This document shows, piece by piece, positions 21,401 to 32,324 of a DNA stretch of 64,000 bases. The first letter of the stretch is position 1. Each line of letters opens with the position of its first letter. The position numbers and the translations under genes were made by a program. Below the pieces are notes generated by a model. It was not told where the DNA came from. It ran no database searches and worked only from the letters and a program-made list of their open reading frames with translations. This DNA comes from Pyropia yezoensis (lineage: Eukaryota > Rhodophyta > Bangiophyceae > Bangiales > Bangiaceae), in the NCBI GenBank assembly GCA_009829735.1, contig CM020620.1:22976020-23040019 (forward strand), in the 5' to 3' direction.

Positions 21401-22437
21401 TCTGTGACCGCTTCACGAAACTTACGCGAGCGATCCCACTGGCAGAGATCACGGCCATGTCGGTCGTTTCAGCCTTCCTAGATCACTGGATTGCCGCGTA
21501 TGGCATCCCGGACAGTACACTATCGGATAATGGACCGCAATTTGCGTCCGTACTGTTTCAGGGAGTGCTGGATATGTTGGGGGTTCAGGCAAACTATGCC
21601 ATCCCCTACCACCCACAAACTATTAGGCAGGTGGAGCGCTTCAACAAAACTATTGTTAGGCAGCTGCGCCACTATGTGAGTGAGCACGTGAAAACGTGGG
21701 ACCAATACATTTCTATTCTTACCACTGCCTACAACTCGCAGGTTCACTCATCTACCGGGGAAGTACCCCTCGCTTTTGTGACCCCCCGTCGCGTGCGGTC
21801 TATTGCTGTGCGGCAGTCGCTCCCAACTAGGGAGGATGGTGGCGGTACGCCTACTCCTACTGAGAGTAAGGCGGAGTTCGCTGCTAGGCTTGAACAACTC
21901 ATCCCTAAAGTCAGGGCTGAGATGGACAAAGCACAAAAGCGCTACAAGCGTACTTTTGACAAAAAGGTGCGCAACGCGAAGCATGTCCCCGACCAGGGTG
22001 ACTGGGTATTGGTCCACTCACACACCCCATCTGGGCGTAAGTTGGTATTCCAGACGAAGGGACCGTACCAGGTCCTCCGTACTGATGGGCGGCGCTTCAC
22101 CATCGAAAGTGACGATGGGGTCCGCACAGTGAACGAACAGGACGTGGTCAAAGTTGCACCACCGCCTGCAGGCGACCCAGCTTGGGCTCGTGCGTTGGAA
22201 GCGTGGCGCCTCCCCTCACTGCCTGCGGCCAAACAGGGCCCGCAGGAGTACGTTTTCGATCAGTTCATCGACCACGGCTGGGATGAGGACACTGACCGCC
22301 CCATGTTGAGGGTACGTTGGTTTGGTTACAAAGCCAAGGATGATACGTGGGAGCATGTGGAGGACCTTCCCGCTGAGAAGGACCGGGCGTACTGTGCCCG
22401 GAATGAGATGGACACTAACAGCCCTCCTTCAACGTGA
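18453..22437 (+). pseudogene. pol of Ty3-B (protease-RT-RNase H-integrase-chromodomain), broken
   Basis: Starts at the ATG overlapping the gag stop. Protease has VLDTGSGASLI near residue 80. RT has FCIDYRKIN and LVYLDDIIVF; RNase H has ILDVDA and ELEGLAVVWA; integrase has the GHLGSS...C-x2-C zinc domain, AIDILGPLP, LSDNGPQF and QVERFNKT, so the catalytic triad is complete. The C-terminal chromodomain-like part reads LRVRWFGYKAKDDTWEHVED. Breaks: TAA at 19320-19322 after the protease, TAG at 19656-19658 before the RT fingers, and a +1 frameshift between about 20332 and 20400 entering RNase H. From there 20332-22437 is open to the end. The stops at two domain borders could be real read-through points, but decay is simpler. 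Confidence 0.9.
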
Positions 22438-22548
22438 GGGAAGGCCGAACAACAGTGCCAAGAGAGTGCTTCAAGTCGAGGTGGTACGCAGAGTGGCTTT
22501 TTACTACAGCCCTAACCCTCACACTCTCACAACAAAGGCAGCTGCCAA

Positions 22549-24484
22549 CTAGGCATGCATACTAGACTCTTCAACCGTACGGCCCTCGCCCTCACGTGGA
22601 GGCGAGCGGCAAGACCCCCGGCGATAACGCTCCCCACCAGTCGAGGGGGCCGGCGGCTCCAAGTCGGACCCGTCGCGCCCCTCACGGTCGCGCAAGTGGC
22701 GACGACCGCGGCTGCTCTTCTGTTTAGTCTTACGCGCAAGTTGGCGACGCAGACGCCGGACCGACTCCGACTCTAACGTAGTCGAGGACTCCGAGACGGA
22801 GTAAGACAACTCGTCTTCCGACACGGAGGGAGAGCGCCGCGAGTGTCGGCGACGACGGCGAGGAGGCGAGTATGCCCGGCTCGCACGACGTTTGCCACGC
22901 CCAAGTGGGGCTGGATGGGGCATAATAGCCCCAATGCGAGCCAACTCGGCCGTCATAAGCTCCGCCACCGACTCGCAACTCGCGGTCGCCACTGCAGTAC
23001 GAACGCGCTCCTCAAGTTGAGGAGTCTCGGAAGTTTGAAGGGTTGCGGTCGACGCGGCCAACCAGGAAATGGTGCGCACCAACGTGGTGATCATCATCTC
23101 AGAGGTAAGATGCGTGGGCGGTAACACCAACTTGGAATATACCGTCAGGAGGGTGGCCCCCAAGTTGGGGGACACCGGGGTGGACGACTCAACGGCCACG
23201 CTAATCGGGATATCCCCGTGCGGCTGGTAGGGGACAGGAGGAAGCGGAGGGGCACGCCGAGGTGGCGGGGCCCGGGTGTAACTGCGACCCCGACTTGGGG
23301 CCCCCGCAGTGGGGTGAGTCATATGGTCATCATGTGAGGGCACGGCCATAACTATGGCCTTGTCCGGGGGTGGCGCAGTGTGGCGATCCACCCCCGGGGC
23401 ATACGGGTAGTCCCCGATGCCCAACCCCTCTTGTAGGACCACACGGCCGTCGTGAAGTTCACGAGCGACCCATACGAACTGGCGGAGTGTGCCATCGTCC
23501 ACGCGTGGGGCGGCGCAACTTGTGCTCGATACTCTCCCACTCGATAAACTTGTGGAGGCGGAGTATCTCCTCAAGTAGAGTGAGTTGTCCTGATGAGCAC
23601 CTCTCAGCAACTAGCTGAGGGGTGAGCTGTTCCAAACCTTGGATAAGCCGGAGGGGGAGATGCCAGAGCATCCCCCGCCGCTGAACACAAGACACCCAGG
23701 TCGACATGACCTCGAGGAGCCACTGGGTGGCCAACATGGCCCACACCAGGTGATCAGGGCCAGCCGTCAACATGACGGAGCCGAAGTGGTCAAGCAATCG
23801 TGGCAGCAACGCCGGGAACCCGTAGGGGACCTCAACTTGAGGCCACCACTCGGGCTTCGTCGGGTAGTACTGCTCCTTACTGGCAGCAGACTTCTGAGGA
23901 AACTCAAGTTGAGCCGAGGTCACCAAGTAGGGACCTCGCCGGATGTCCTTCTCCATCCGCACATCAAAGTGATGAGTGTGCGGATCGGCCTCGTGAGGGT
24001 ACGGGGGGCGAGTTGCCACCGCGTCCCAAGTAAAGGTCGGCAAGTCGCCGGGACCCGGGATAGTTCCCCCGCGGTCCACCATGGCCTTGGCCCGCTGTAC
24101 GTCTTTGACCTCCTCGTCGTCCAGGAAGGCAAACTGGTCCATCCTGAAGCCGGCAGGGAATCCGACCCTACGGGGATACTTCTCTCGTAGGCGGTCCCAT
24201 ATCCGACCCATCGCTGCGCCAAGTTGGCCACAGCGAAGAACAGTCAACCCCTCCTCATATAGAGGCCAAGCGGGGTAAAACTACCGCCCCAAGGCCTCAC
24301 GCGGGACAACATGTCCCGCCTCCGGGGGAGACCCCGCCGTCAACCCAAAGCCGGGTGACGCGGGAGTCCCATCCCTTGGAGCGATCGCGGAGCCCCCGCC
24401 GGAAGTCCCGGCGGGCCCTACACCGTAAGAGGTGTCCTCCATACGTTCGTCCAGGGAGTCCGTCTTCACCCCCGGAGTCACCAT
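22549..24484 (-). pseudogene. antisense additional ORF (aORF) of Ty3-B, unknown protein
   Basis: It lies on the strand opposite gag-pol, its stop 111 bp beyond the pol stop and its start about 320 bp inside the polypurine tract. From an ATG at 24484 the frame runs with one TAG (24281-24283) to about 23530, where a frameshift moves it to the frame ending at 22549. The first half is globular: EWWPQVEVPYG, then QRRGMLWHLPLRLIQGLEQL, then a Leu-rich helix ending LRLHKFIEW. The second half has a Pro-rich linker, a helical block and a very basic Arg/Ser-rich tail (RRRRRHSRRSPSVSE). The globular part follows the same order of Trp, FGSV, RR-x-G-x-L-x-HLP and LL..H..W motifs as the Ty3-A1 aORF. I do not recognise the family. 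The basic tail hints at nucleic-acid binding. Confidence 0.75.
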
Positions 24485-24806
24485 GGCTCTCCCCGAGTTA
24501 GGGAGAAGCAGCGCGGTTGCAGCTGCACGAGACCCACCTCGAGTTGAGGGGGGCTCGGATCGCGGGTAGATCTGTGGCCTCCCCAGCGTGGGGCGGCCCA
24601 GGGTAAGGTGAACAGGATGTGTTGGTGGTGGTGAAGTAAGTACCGATAAGAGCAAGCTGCCAAGTGGGCAAGCTTGAGGAGAGGGGCGGTCTACGTGACC
24701 GCCTCCACGTCCACGTGACGTACCAGGGGGACAGCACGTCGCGCCCCAAACGCTGAGACGTGCGTTTACGCACCCCCTCACAGGGCCGACCGGGTCGGTC
24801 GGAACT

Positions 24807-24819
24807 GAGGAGAGGGGAG
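24807..24819 (+). other. polypurine tract of Ty3-B
   Basis: GAGGAGAGGGGAG abuts the TGTGGCAG of the 3' LTR. Its position beyond the antisense ORF shows that the ORF is replicated as part of the element. Confidence 0.85.
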
Positions 24820-25288
24820 TGTGGCAGTATTGACCCCCAGGTACGGGGGAAACACGTGCCATGCAAGGGGCGGCAGGCCACTAGCCTGATCCGTTCCTCC
24901 CCCTGCATTTGGGTCCGTATTCCCTAAGTTTGGGATAGTTAGCTTAGTAGTAAATCCAACTTGGATTTGAGGGTTTTCTGCATTTATCGTCTTGAATTTT
25001 TGTGTGGCCCGGTGGGCAGGTGCTGGGGTGGGAGATTCTGAGTGGCGAGATTTTGAGGGGACCCTTGGGGGATAAGGGGAGGGACAGCGGGGCTTGGCCC
25101 TGCGTCCCCGTCCCGACCAAGAAACTGTTGGCCCACACACCATCCTTTTGTTTGTCAGTGGGGGGTTTGCCCCACAACAGGGACAGAGTGTGTGCGACTT
25201 GCACTTCTTCCGGTTCCCCCGACACGGGAGGCAGCCCTTGTACACCGCTCCAACTTGGGTGCCGTGTGTGCGAGTGGTTTTTGCCACA
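24820..25288 (+). repeat. 3' LTR of Ty3-B (469 bp)
   Basis: Partner of 15920-16390, with the same TG...CA ends and CACAG outside. The last 88 bp recur a third time at 25327-25414. Confidence 0.93.
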
Positions 25289-25326
25289 CACAGCACTCAA
25301 TAATGCTGGGCACAAACTCCTTTTCA
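25289..25326 (-). pseudogene. fragment of Harbinger-like transposase, upstream side of the Ty3-B insertion
   Basis: The minus strand reads EFVPSIIEC, in frame with the transposase tail at 15796-15919 once Ty3-B is removed. It is cut off on its right by an LTR fragment at 25327. Only about 35 bp remain. Confidence 0.45.
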
Positions 25327-25414
25327 GCACTTCTTCCGGTTCCCCCGACACGGGAGGCAGCCCTTGTACACCGCCCCAACTTGGGTGCCGTGTGTGCAAG
25401 TGGTTTTTGCCACA
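25327..25414 (+). repeat. 88-bp fragment of a Ty3-B-type LTR end
   Basis: Matches the last 88 bp of the Ty3-B LTR (25201-25288) almost base for base and ends with the correct TTTTGCCACA terminus. It is followed by coding sequence of the Ty3-C antisense ORF and not by a primer site. It is probably a relic of an older B-family insertion or of unequal exchange. Confidence 0.8.
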
Positions 25415-25891
25415 CTCGTGACGGCCCACGGGTTCTACCGAACTAAGAGGAGCGGGTTCTTCGTGGGTTGGCATGAGGCGGAGTTCCCCTCTTGCCCAGT
25501 CACCATTCGGGCGGCCCACTACCCACGAGTGCCCCCTTGGTGGTCGGCGGTTGAAGGCCCGTATGGCGCTATGGTGGAGATGCCCTCGTCGTTGACCTAC
25601 CTCAAGGGTCTCCTGTTGGCCAACAACGCTTGGGTGGGGAACGTCTTTCGGTCGGAGTGGGCCGTCCCTGCCGGTGCTTTCTTGGTGGATGAGTACCGCA
25701 AGGCCAGCCAACTATGGCTCTTTTCTCGGCCGCTCCGGCAGTGGATCCTCCGCGTGGGACTTGAGACGGTTTGTGTGGGCCCCGGCGGTGTCGACATGGT
25801 AGCCGTAGCAGAGTTGGGGGCGATGCTGGCCCTCCTTGACCATCTCTTACCTACGACGGCCTTCTCAGACCGCCTTAAGTGTGAGGACTAG
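25415..25891 (+). pseudogene. antisense additional ORF (aORF) of Ty3-C, 5'-truncated
   Basis: On the strand opposite Ty3-C pol and facing it. The frame from the truncation point runs to a TAG at 25889-25891 (about 150 codons). It shares with the Ty3-B aORF the segment WWSAVEGPYG (B: WWPQVEVPYG), the preceding AEFP...YP spacing, and following Trp/Arg/Leu positions. The N-terminal part has been lost at 25415. It ends sooner than the B protein, without the basic tail. Function unknown. Confidence 0.6.
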
Positions 25892-26366
25892 ACTCGGCGG
25901 GACCGGGGCTCTTGGGATGCCATTCGCATCGAGCAGGATGGTTGCCACCACGAGGGTGAGGGAGCCGTACGTCGAGGGAAGTGATGGGGGAAGTAGGTGA
26001 GCATGATTTGGCGTAAGCACCCGACCTGACATGGGTGTTGCAAGCCCATATACACTCAAATCTTGATCCGACAATCTTGCAGCGCCTTCAATCCGGTCTT
26101 ACCGCACGGGAAGAAGACAAAACTAGGTCGATTCCGACCACGGGGAAGAGGATGGGCGTGAGAACCGCCTCGTGTCAACTGCCACGTGTGAAGTGGTAGG
26201 CTCCCTTTCCGCACCCCCCTTGAAATTTCGTCCTCTTGCCTCGTGACACGGTCAATATCGCCATGGATAACGTGTACAACATGGGCGACTCGAACCCCTG
26301 ACCACCGTGTTGGGCCGCAATGTTGACTTCGTAGAGGATGACCAGGCCGAGAGGGGAGGAGACACG
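25892..26366. other. convergent spacer of Ty3-C, no gene seen
   Basis: 475 bp between the aORF stop and the pol stop, in the same position as the hairpin spacer of Ty3-A1. I see no strong hairpins or repeats. Confidence 0.5.
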
Positions 26367-27607
26367 TCAGGCCCATGGGGGGTTTTGGTCCAGCGTGAGC
26401 GCCTTCACCAGGCCCACATAGTCTTCCACCACTGGCGCCTCCTCCAGCTCCACGTCCGGGTCGCAAAGGTCTTGGAGAGGGCCCCACAGCGCCCTAATCT
26501 CGTCCGTCGTTGGGGACACAGAGACGCCCACCCTGCGACAGTACTCGGCCACCTTGCGCTCGTCCACACCGTCGTGCGGCTCCCAAGTGTCCTCCTCGGC
26601 TGCGTAGCTCCACCAGCGTTCACGCAGCCACAGCGTGCCCTCCACGTCATACGCGTGGTCCACGAAGCGCTCCCAGGTAAGTTGGTGGCCTGTTTCCCGA
26701 TGGTCCCACGGCACCGCCACGCCCTGTGGCCCACGAAGGATGGTCGAAGAGTCTGCTCGGTGCTTGGGGGAAGGGGCGCGGGCCATGTTGTCCCCGCTAA
26801 CCCGCTCCGGATGGCCATCCATCATCACCGTGAAGGTGTGGTCGTCGCGTCCCACAATCTGGTAGGGCCCCAGGACCGTCTCGTCCAGCTTCTTGGGGTT
26901 CTGGATGTTGGCATCAATGTAGGCCCAATCCCCTACCCGGCGGGTCTTGTTCACCGGCCTAACCCGTTTATCGTAGGCCCGCTTGTACCTTCGTTGGGTG
27001 GACGCCAAAGCCTTGCGTACCCGATGGACCAGATTACGTGTGTGGGCCCGATGATACTCGCGGGCCGCTCTGGCCGTTTTGGGTACCTCCTTGGGGTAGG
27101 GCGTGGCCGGCATTCGCTCGAGGGAGAGGTTGCCGACCCGCTCTGGTACCACAAACTCGAGGGGGGCCACACCCGTACTCTGCTGCGGCCGTGAGTTGTA
27201 GGCCAACGTAAGGACAGAGACTAAGTAGTCCCACAACTCTTGATGTTCCGACACGTAGGCCTTCAACTGCGCCACGATGGTCCGGTTGTAGCGCTCCACC
27301 TGGCCCCGCGTCTGCGGATGGTAAGTCGTCGAGGTAAGGTGCCGGATGCCCAGCATCCCACAAAACCCGCGGAAGTAGGCGGAGGTTAGCTGCGGCCCAT
27401 CGTCCGTCAAGAGGGTGTCCGGCGGGCCGTAAGAGGCCACCCACGTGTCACAAAACGCCGAGGCCACCGTTTCCGCGTCCTCCCTTGGGATTGGGACCAC
27501 GCGGGTCAGCTTGGAGAAGCGGTCAACGATGACCAACAGGAATCGACTACCGCCGGCCGACACAGGGAAGGGGCCAAGCAAGTCCAAGCATACGTCCGTG
27601 AAGGGCT
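26367..27607 (-). pseudogene. pol of Ty3-C, distal part (integrase core and chromodomain-like end)
   Basis: Resumes just beyond the Ty3-D target duplication with EPFTDVCLDLLGPFPV (first catalytic Asp), then LLTDDGPQLTSAYF and HPQTRGQVERYNRT, so all three acidic residues are present. The GPY-type module includes GDWAYIDAN and LGPYQIVGRDDHTF. A chromodomain-like LRERWWSYAAEEDTWEPHDG follows, and then an extra acidic tail of about 60 residues. The frame is open from here to 26367. The first Met at 27683 belongs to Ty3-D LTR sequence, not to this gene. Confidence 0.88.
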
Positions 27608-27612
27608 CAGAC
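27608..27612. repeat. target-site duplication of Ty3-D (CAGAC; partner 34264-34268)
   Basis: CAGAC on the + strand (GTCTG on the element strand) abuts both outer LTR ends. The duplication sits inside the Ty3-C integrase gene. Confidence 0.92.
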
Positions 27613-28443
27613 TGTAAGGTGAAGCGCAGCGAAGCGCCGTCCGCGACCGCACACTCGTGCTCGCACGGTCCCTCGCTCGCCACCCTACACCCACCCTCAA
27701 CGCACGCGCGGTACGACGGCGGATACCCTACTCAGTGTCGGTCGGTCGCGCGCAACACGTGCGCGCGAAGTAGACGTCGGCGAAGATGACGGTTGCGAAG
27801 GGGATGAGCTTAACGTCGGTCGTTCTCGGGTTCTAGGGTTCAAAGGTTTTTATGTAGATGGGCTTGAGCCCTCCCTCCGTCCTCCACCCTCGGTCGCAAT
27901 CACGCACGCTTTTATACCCTCTGGCACACCCCTCGGGTCGCTCACAGGGCCCTTGGCGTAGTCCCTGCTGTTTGCCACACCAGGTGGTCCGAAAACGCAG
28001 GTCAGCACTCGTCGCGGCGCACCCCCCTCTCAGAAGGGTCAATCTGAGGGGGTGGGCTACTTGCAAGATCGTTCTTGCATACTATTGGTAAGCACGTTAC
28101 ACGCTCCCGAACGTTGTCCCAGAGGCTGGAAACGGGATATGCGATACTATTGGTTCCCGTCGAGCTATGGCAATTCCAGCACCATTATTGGCCTTCCATA
28201 ATGGGCCCTCTGAAGGGGTCCCAGGGCCACTGTAAGCCACGCATCCTGCCACGTGTCATGATAAACTCGTGGAGGATCTTTGGGGGATTCAAGATTCATC
28301 CGGAAGGCGTACGAAGCTTTCGGGAGAATCTAGAATCCACAGGATGCGGTCCGAAGAAGATCACGGATCAAGTACGGATGTAGTTAGCATGACATCAGTG
28401 GCTTGACGACCGAATTGGATCAAGTAAGGGTTGAACCTTTACA
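27613..28443 (-). repeat. 3' LTR of Ty3-D (831 bp)
   Basis: Same length as, and nearly identical to, 33433-34263. It carries the TATAAAAG box at 27909-27916 (minus strand). Confidence 0.95.
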
Positions 28444-28456
28444 TCTCCCCCTCCTT
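28444..28456 (-). other. polypurine tract of Ty3-D
   Basis: The minus strand reads AAGGAGGGGGAGA immediately before the LTR. It is closely related to the Ty3-E tract. Confidence 0.88.
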
Positions 28457-28469
28457 AAGACGCTCCCCG

Positions 28470-31394
28470 CTAGTGGAACGCCCGGAGTAGAGCAGGAGCA
28501 TGGAGGTCCGCCTCCGAGATCCATTGGTTCTCCGTGTCATCGTAGCCTTTCCATGACACCAGATACGACGTACGACCGCGTCGCTTGCGGGAGCTCAGGA
28601 TCTTGTTAACCTCGTACTCCACAGTGCCGTCAGTCAGGGCTACCGGTGGAGCGGGATCAGGTCGATGATCGAAGTTCTTGTCAGCCCTGTAAGGCGTCAG
28701 CAGGCTGGCGTGGAACGCATTGTGTACCTTGCGTTCCAGGACAGTGGTGGGCAGGTCCAGTCGGAAGGTCACCGGAGTAACAGCCTCCGTGATGCGGTAG
28801 GGTCCCGAGTACTTGGGAATCAGCTTGCGCGCCCCTTGATATGACTCAGGCATCAGGTTCTTGGTGCTTAGTAGGACGTACTCGCCGACCTTCAGGTCGC
28901 AGCTACGCCGAGATCGATTGGCGTACGCAGCTCGGTAGGCATTCGCTTGACGGATCGCGTCCGTTGCCGTCTTGTGAGCCGCGCTCAGAGATGAAAGCCA
29001 TTTCGCTGCAGCAGGTACCTTGTCGTTCGTTCCCCGAATGAAGTCAAAGGGGACGGTCTTGGGGTTGAATCCGTACGCCAGATAAAACGGTGTGTGAGTC
29101 GTAACGGAATTCGTGGATTGGTTGTACGCCACTTCCACGTCCGTGAGAAGCAGGTCCCAGTTCGATTGATTGTGGTCGACAAAGCAGCGCAGCACTTCTT
29201 CGATCTTCTTGTTCATGATCTCCGTCTGTCCATCGGTCTGCGGGTGGTATGCTGACGATGGGCGCATTCGCACACCCATCTTATCCATCAGCGCCTTCCA
29301 GAACTTGGACATGAAGACAGGGTCTCGGTCGCTTATGGTGCTTGCAGGTAGACCGAAGTTTCTATACACGTGGTCGTAGAACAGCTTGGCCACGTGGGGC
29401 GCCGAGGCACCGCTCTTCGTCGCTGCTAGGCGTATCATCTTCGACAGTCGGTCGACGACGACCAGCAGACCAGTGTGCCCTCGGCCAGTCTTGGGTAGTG
29501 GTGTGATGAAGTCCATTGAGACGCTTGACCATCGCTCCTTCGGTGGTTCTAGTGGTTGTAGGAGACCCAGAGATGATTCCGTTCTGCTCTTATTGCGTTG
29601 GCAAGGATCACATGTCTGCACGTATTCTTTGACGTCTTGTCTCAGCTTCTTCCAGTAGAACTGATCTACCAGGTTCCTGGTTGTCTTGCGAGCCCCCCTG
29701 TGCCCTTGGCTTGGCACATCGTGATGGTCATGGAGTACAGCAAGTCGGTGAGTACCAGCGGGGATGCACGTGCGGTCATCTATGAGTAACAACCCCTTGT
29801 CTATACGGTAGGGCAACACCGGGTTCTCGTAGTGTTTGGAAAACTCGGGGTCCGCATGGTACTCACTGTGGAGCGTAGCGAGCTTGTCTCGGTCAATCTC
29901 GAATGTCATGAGGTTGTTCACTTGTAGCCCATTCTCGGGTTCCTTGGAAGTCCGTGATTCTCCAGAACTCCTTGTTTCTTGTTCTTTCTCTGGTTCTTTG
30001 ATTGTCCTTGGCTATTTGGTTTTCCGTGGTTTTTTGGTTTTCCGTGGTTCTTTGGTCTTCCGTGGTTCTTTGGTTTTCCGTGGTTCTTTGGTTTTCTCGG
30101 GTTTGATGGTTGTTCTCGGTAGCGCCTTGCGTAGTACGCGCTTCAAGAGTTCCGCGTTAGCCTCGGTTCGAGGTTCGACATTCTCGTCCTTCCTCGAGAG
30201 GGCATCCGCTACCATGTTCTTTGGTCGAGGCACAGGCGTGATGCGGAAGTCGCATTGCTCCAGCGTCTCCAGCCAGCGCACTTGCCGATCATTCAGCTTG
30301 TCTTGGGTTCTCAGGTAGCGAAGGGATTCGTGGTCGCTATGAACGTCAAAAGATCGTCCATGCAGGTAACACCGCCAGTGTCTGATAGCCTGTACAATGG
30401 CCAGCAGTTCCCTTTCTCGTATGGTGTACCACTGTTCGTGAATGTTCAGTGTCTGCGAAAAGAAGGCCACTGGGCGACGTCCCATACCGTGGTCCTGTTC
30501 TAGAACAGCCCCTATAGCGCAGCCACTGGCGTCCGTGGACACAATCACGGGCAGGTCTGCGTCAAACGGCCGCAGCACAGGCGCACTCGCCACTCGCTCC
30601 TTGAGCGTGCGGAAAGTATCTTCATGCGCTTTTGTCCATGCAAAGTCGATGTTCCCAGTCAACTCCGACAGTGGTTTAGCAATCTCCGCCATACCGCGTA
30701 CAAATCGCCGGTAGAAGTTGACAAGTCCCAGGAAAGACTGCACATCCTTCTTTTTTCTATGAGTAGGCCACATCCGGATGGACTCGGTTTTCGTGCGTTC
30801 CATCTCAAAGCCATTCGGCGACACGACATGGCCGAGAAAATCGACGGATGCACGACCAAACTCGCACTTAGACAGCTTTGCATACAGCTCGTGCTCTCGC
30901 AACATTGTGAGCACTTTCTGCAGATGAAACAGGTGCTCGTCTACAGACTTGCTGTACATCAGGATGTCGTCCAGGTAGGCGCAGACGAAGCGGTCGATGT
31001 ATGGCCCGAGGACGTCGTTCATAAGATTCATGAACAGCGTTTTCGACTTGTCCAGGGTAGCACAAATGGATATAGGTTTGCCACCTTTCCGGAAGGTCAC
31101 CTTATTCTTGCGGTAGTTCTTCTGCATGTCGAAGTCTTCGTGCCATTTCTTGCCCTAAATGATGTCATATTCAGTCAGCGGGCACACGGCCAAATGCAGG
31201 TTCTCTTGGTACCGGCCGACTTTCAGCCTCACAGGTGTCACAGTGGATGTCAACGGGTAAAGCTTCTCATTAGGCATCTGCACATATTCAGTTGATGCAA
31301 TGGTCTTGATCTTCAGCCGCTCAATCAGCTTCGTTGACGCAAAAATAATCATCGCGCAGTAGTCGAACAGGATCCTAGCGCGCTCCCCATTCAA
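28470..31394 (-). pseudogene. pol of Ty3-D, with RT fingers/palm deleted
   Basis: Protease remnant (31394-31155) with FDYCA in place of the active-site D-S/T-G. The next ORF (31127-30012) starts within protease-linker sequence and jumps directly to FMNLMNDVLGPYIDRF, so the first half of RT up to the FGLTNAP region is missing; YLDD, the RT thumb and RNase H remain. A Lys/Thr/Pro repeat follows, then TAG at 30012-30014, and in the same frame 29921-28470 encodes an intact integrase zinc domain, core (MDFITPLP, ISDRDPVF, HPQTDGQTEIMNKKIEE) and a strong chromodomain (YLVSWKGYDDTENQW). The deletion makes RT non-functional. Confidence 0.9.
30018..30105 (-). repeat. 18-bp coding minisatellite in Ty3-D pol
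   Basis: About four to five copies of an 18-bp unit encode tandem KTKEPR hexapeptides between RNase H and integrase. The nonsense codon at 30012-30014 abuts the array. Ty3-E has no such array. Confidence 0.8.
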
Positions 31395-31486
31395 GGTCCC
31401 GATTGCACTCAGCAGACCGAGATGAGGCCGCTAAAAGGCCAATTCCGGAACTGGAGCGGGATGCGTATCCGCGATCGGATCCTGCC

Positions 31487-32321
31487 TCAGTTCCGCCTCG
31501 CTTTTGGGCAGCTCCGAGCGAGGTGCCCTTCTTCCGGCAGCGCAGACAAAGCCCGTCGCGCATGCATCTCTTTTGCGCCTCGGGGGTCAGACGCGTCAAT
31601 TGCACAGCAGAGATATCCATCGGAGTCGACTCGGCCTTCCATGCTGCTGCCTGGTACGCGTTGCTTTGAGCGCTTGCTACGATAGCTTCCGCGTTTCGCC
31701 GCTTCCACCTTCAGCGTATCCAGCATGAGAGTCTACACAGATTCATACTGCTTGGTGCGCAGCACTTCCCAGATGTACGACTTGAGTCCACGGCTGTACC
31801 GATCAATCTTCTCGGGCATGGTGGTGCTCGGGATGTCCAGGACAATGGACTGGAAAGTCTTGTTGTATGTTGTCACGTCCTTGATCTGCCGCCATTTGTG
31901 CAGGAGGTTCCGCGCCGCTTGTTCCTTGTTCAGGGGGTTAAACCGATGCGTCATGGCATCGCGGAGACTTGGCCAATCCGCTACAGCGCTCGAGGCCGCA
32001 TAAGACTGGTACCATGCAAACGCCTCACCTTGGAAGATACGTCTTCGCAATGGCCAGGGCTTGGCCTGGATCCGTCCCAGCAAGATACTGGTCCGTATGG
32101 GATACCCATGCGTCCAAGGTCCCCAGCATTCAGGAGAACGTGTTTGGCTTCTTCGGCATGGGTCCACTTGGAGCTCGCACAACGTGTCCTTGCGTCGCCG
32201 TCAGCTGCTCCTTCGGTATCGCCGTGTCGGCCAATAGGTTTTGGACATAAGAAGTAATTTGAGTCCATGCCTCAGGCGTCACAGTTGCAGAGCCTCCACC
32301 GCCGGCGTTACCGGACATCAT
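31487..32321 (-). pseudogene. gag of Ty3-D, broken
   Basis: The N-terminus (MMSGNAGGGGSATVTPEAWT) starts at 32321, four bases after the zinc-finger ORF stop and in the same frame. A frameshift near 32150 leads to the capsid-like part (32182-31733: GEAFAWYQSYAASSAVADWP, QIKDVTTYNKTF). A second shift near 31720 leads into the nucleocapsid, whose C-x2-C half (LCLRCRKKG) and HLARSC half lie in different frames. It is the counterpart of Ty3-E gag. It would form the particle if intact. Confidence 0.8.
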
Positions 32322-32324
32322 GGC

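Larger units (their letters stand above)
15920..25288 (+). mobile_element. Ty3/gypsy retrotransposon Ty3-B, full length with antisense gene
   Basis: 9369 bp bounded by near-identical LTRs (15920-16390, 24820-25288) with TGTGGCA...TGCCACA ends and flanked by CACAG on both sides (15915-15919, 25289-25293). A primer site follows the 5' LTR and a purine tract precedes the 3' LTR. Inside: gag (+), pol (+), a 111-bp spacer, then a long ORF on the minus strand. High LTR similarity suggests a fairly recent insertion, although pol and the antisense ORF are already interrupted. Confidence 0.96.

Noticed and set aside
22549..24484. Antisense ORF of Ty3-B as a host gene captured by chance between two elements
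   Set aside because: It lies inside the LTR, purine-tract and target-duplication limits of one element, and homologues occupy the same place in families A and C.
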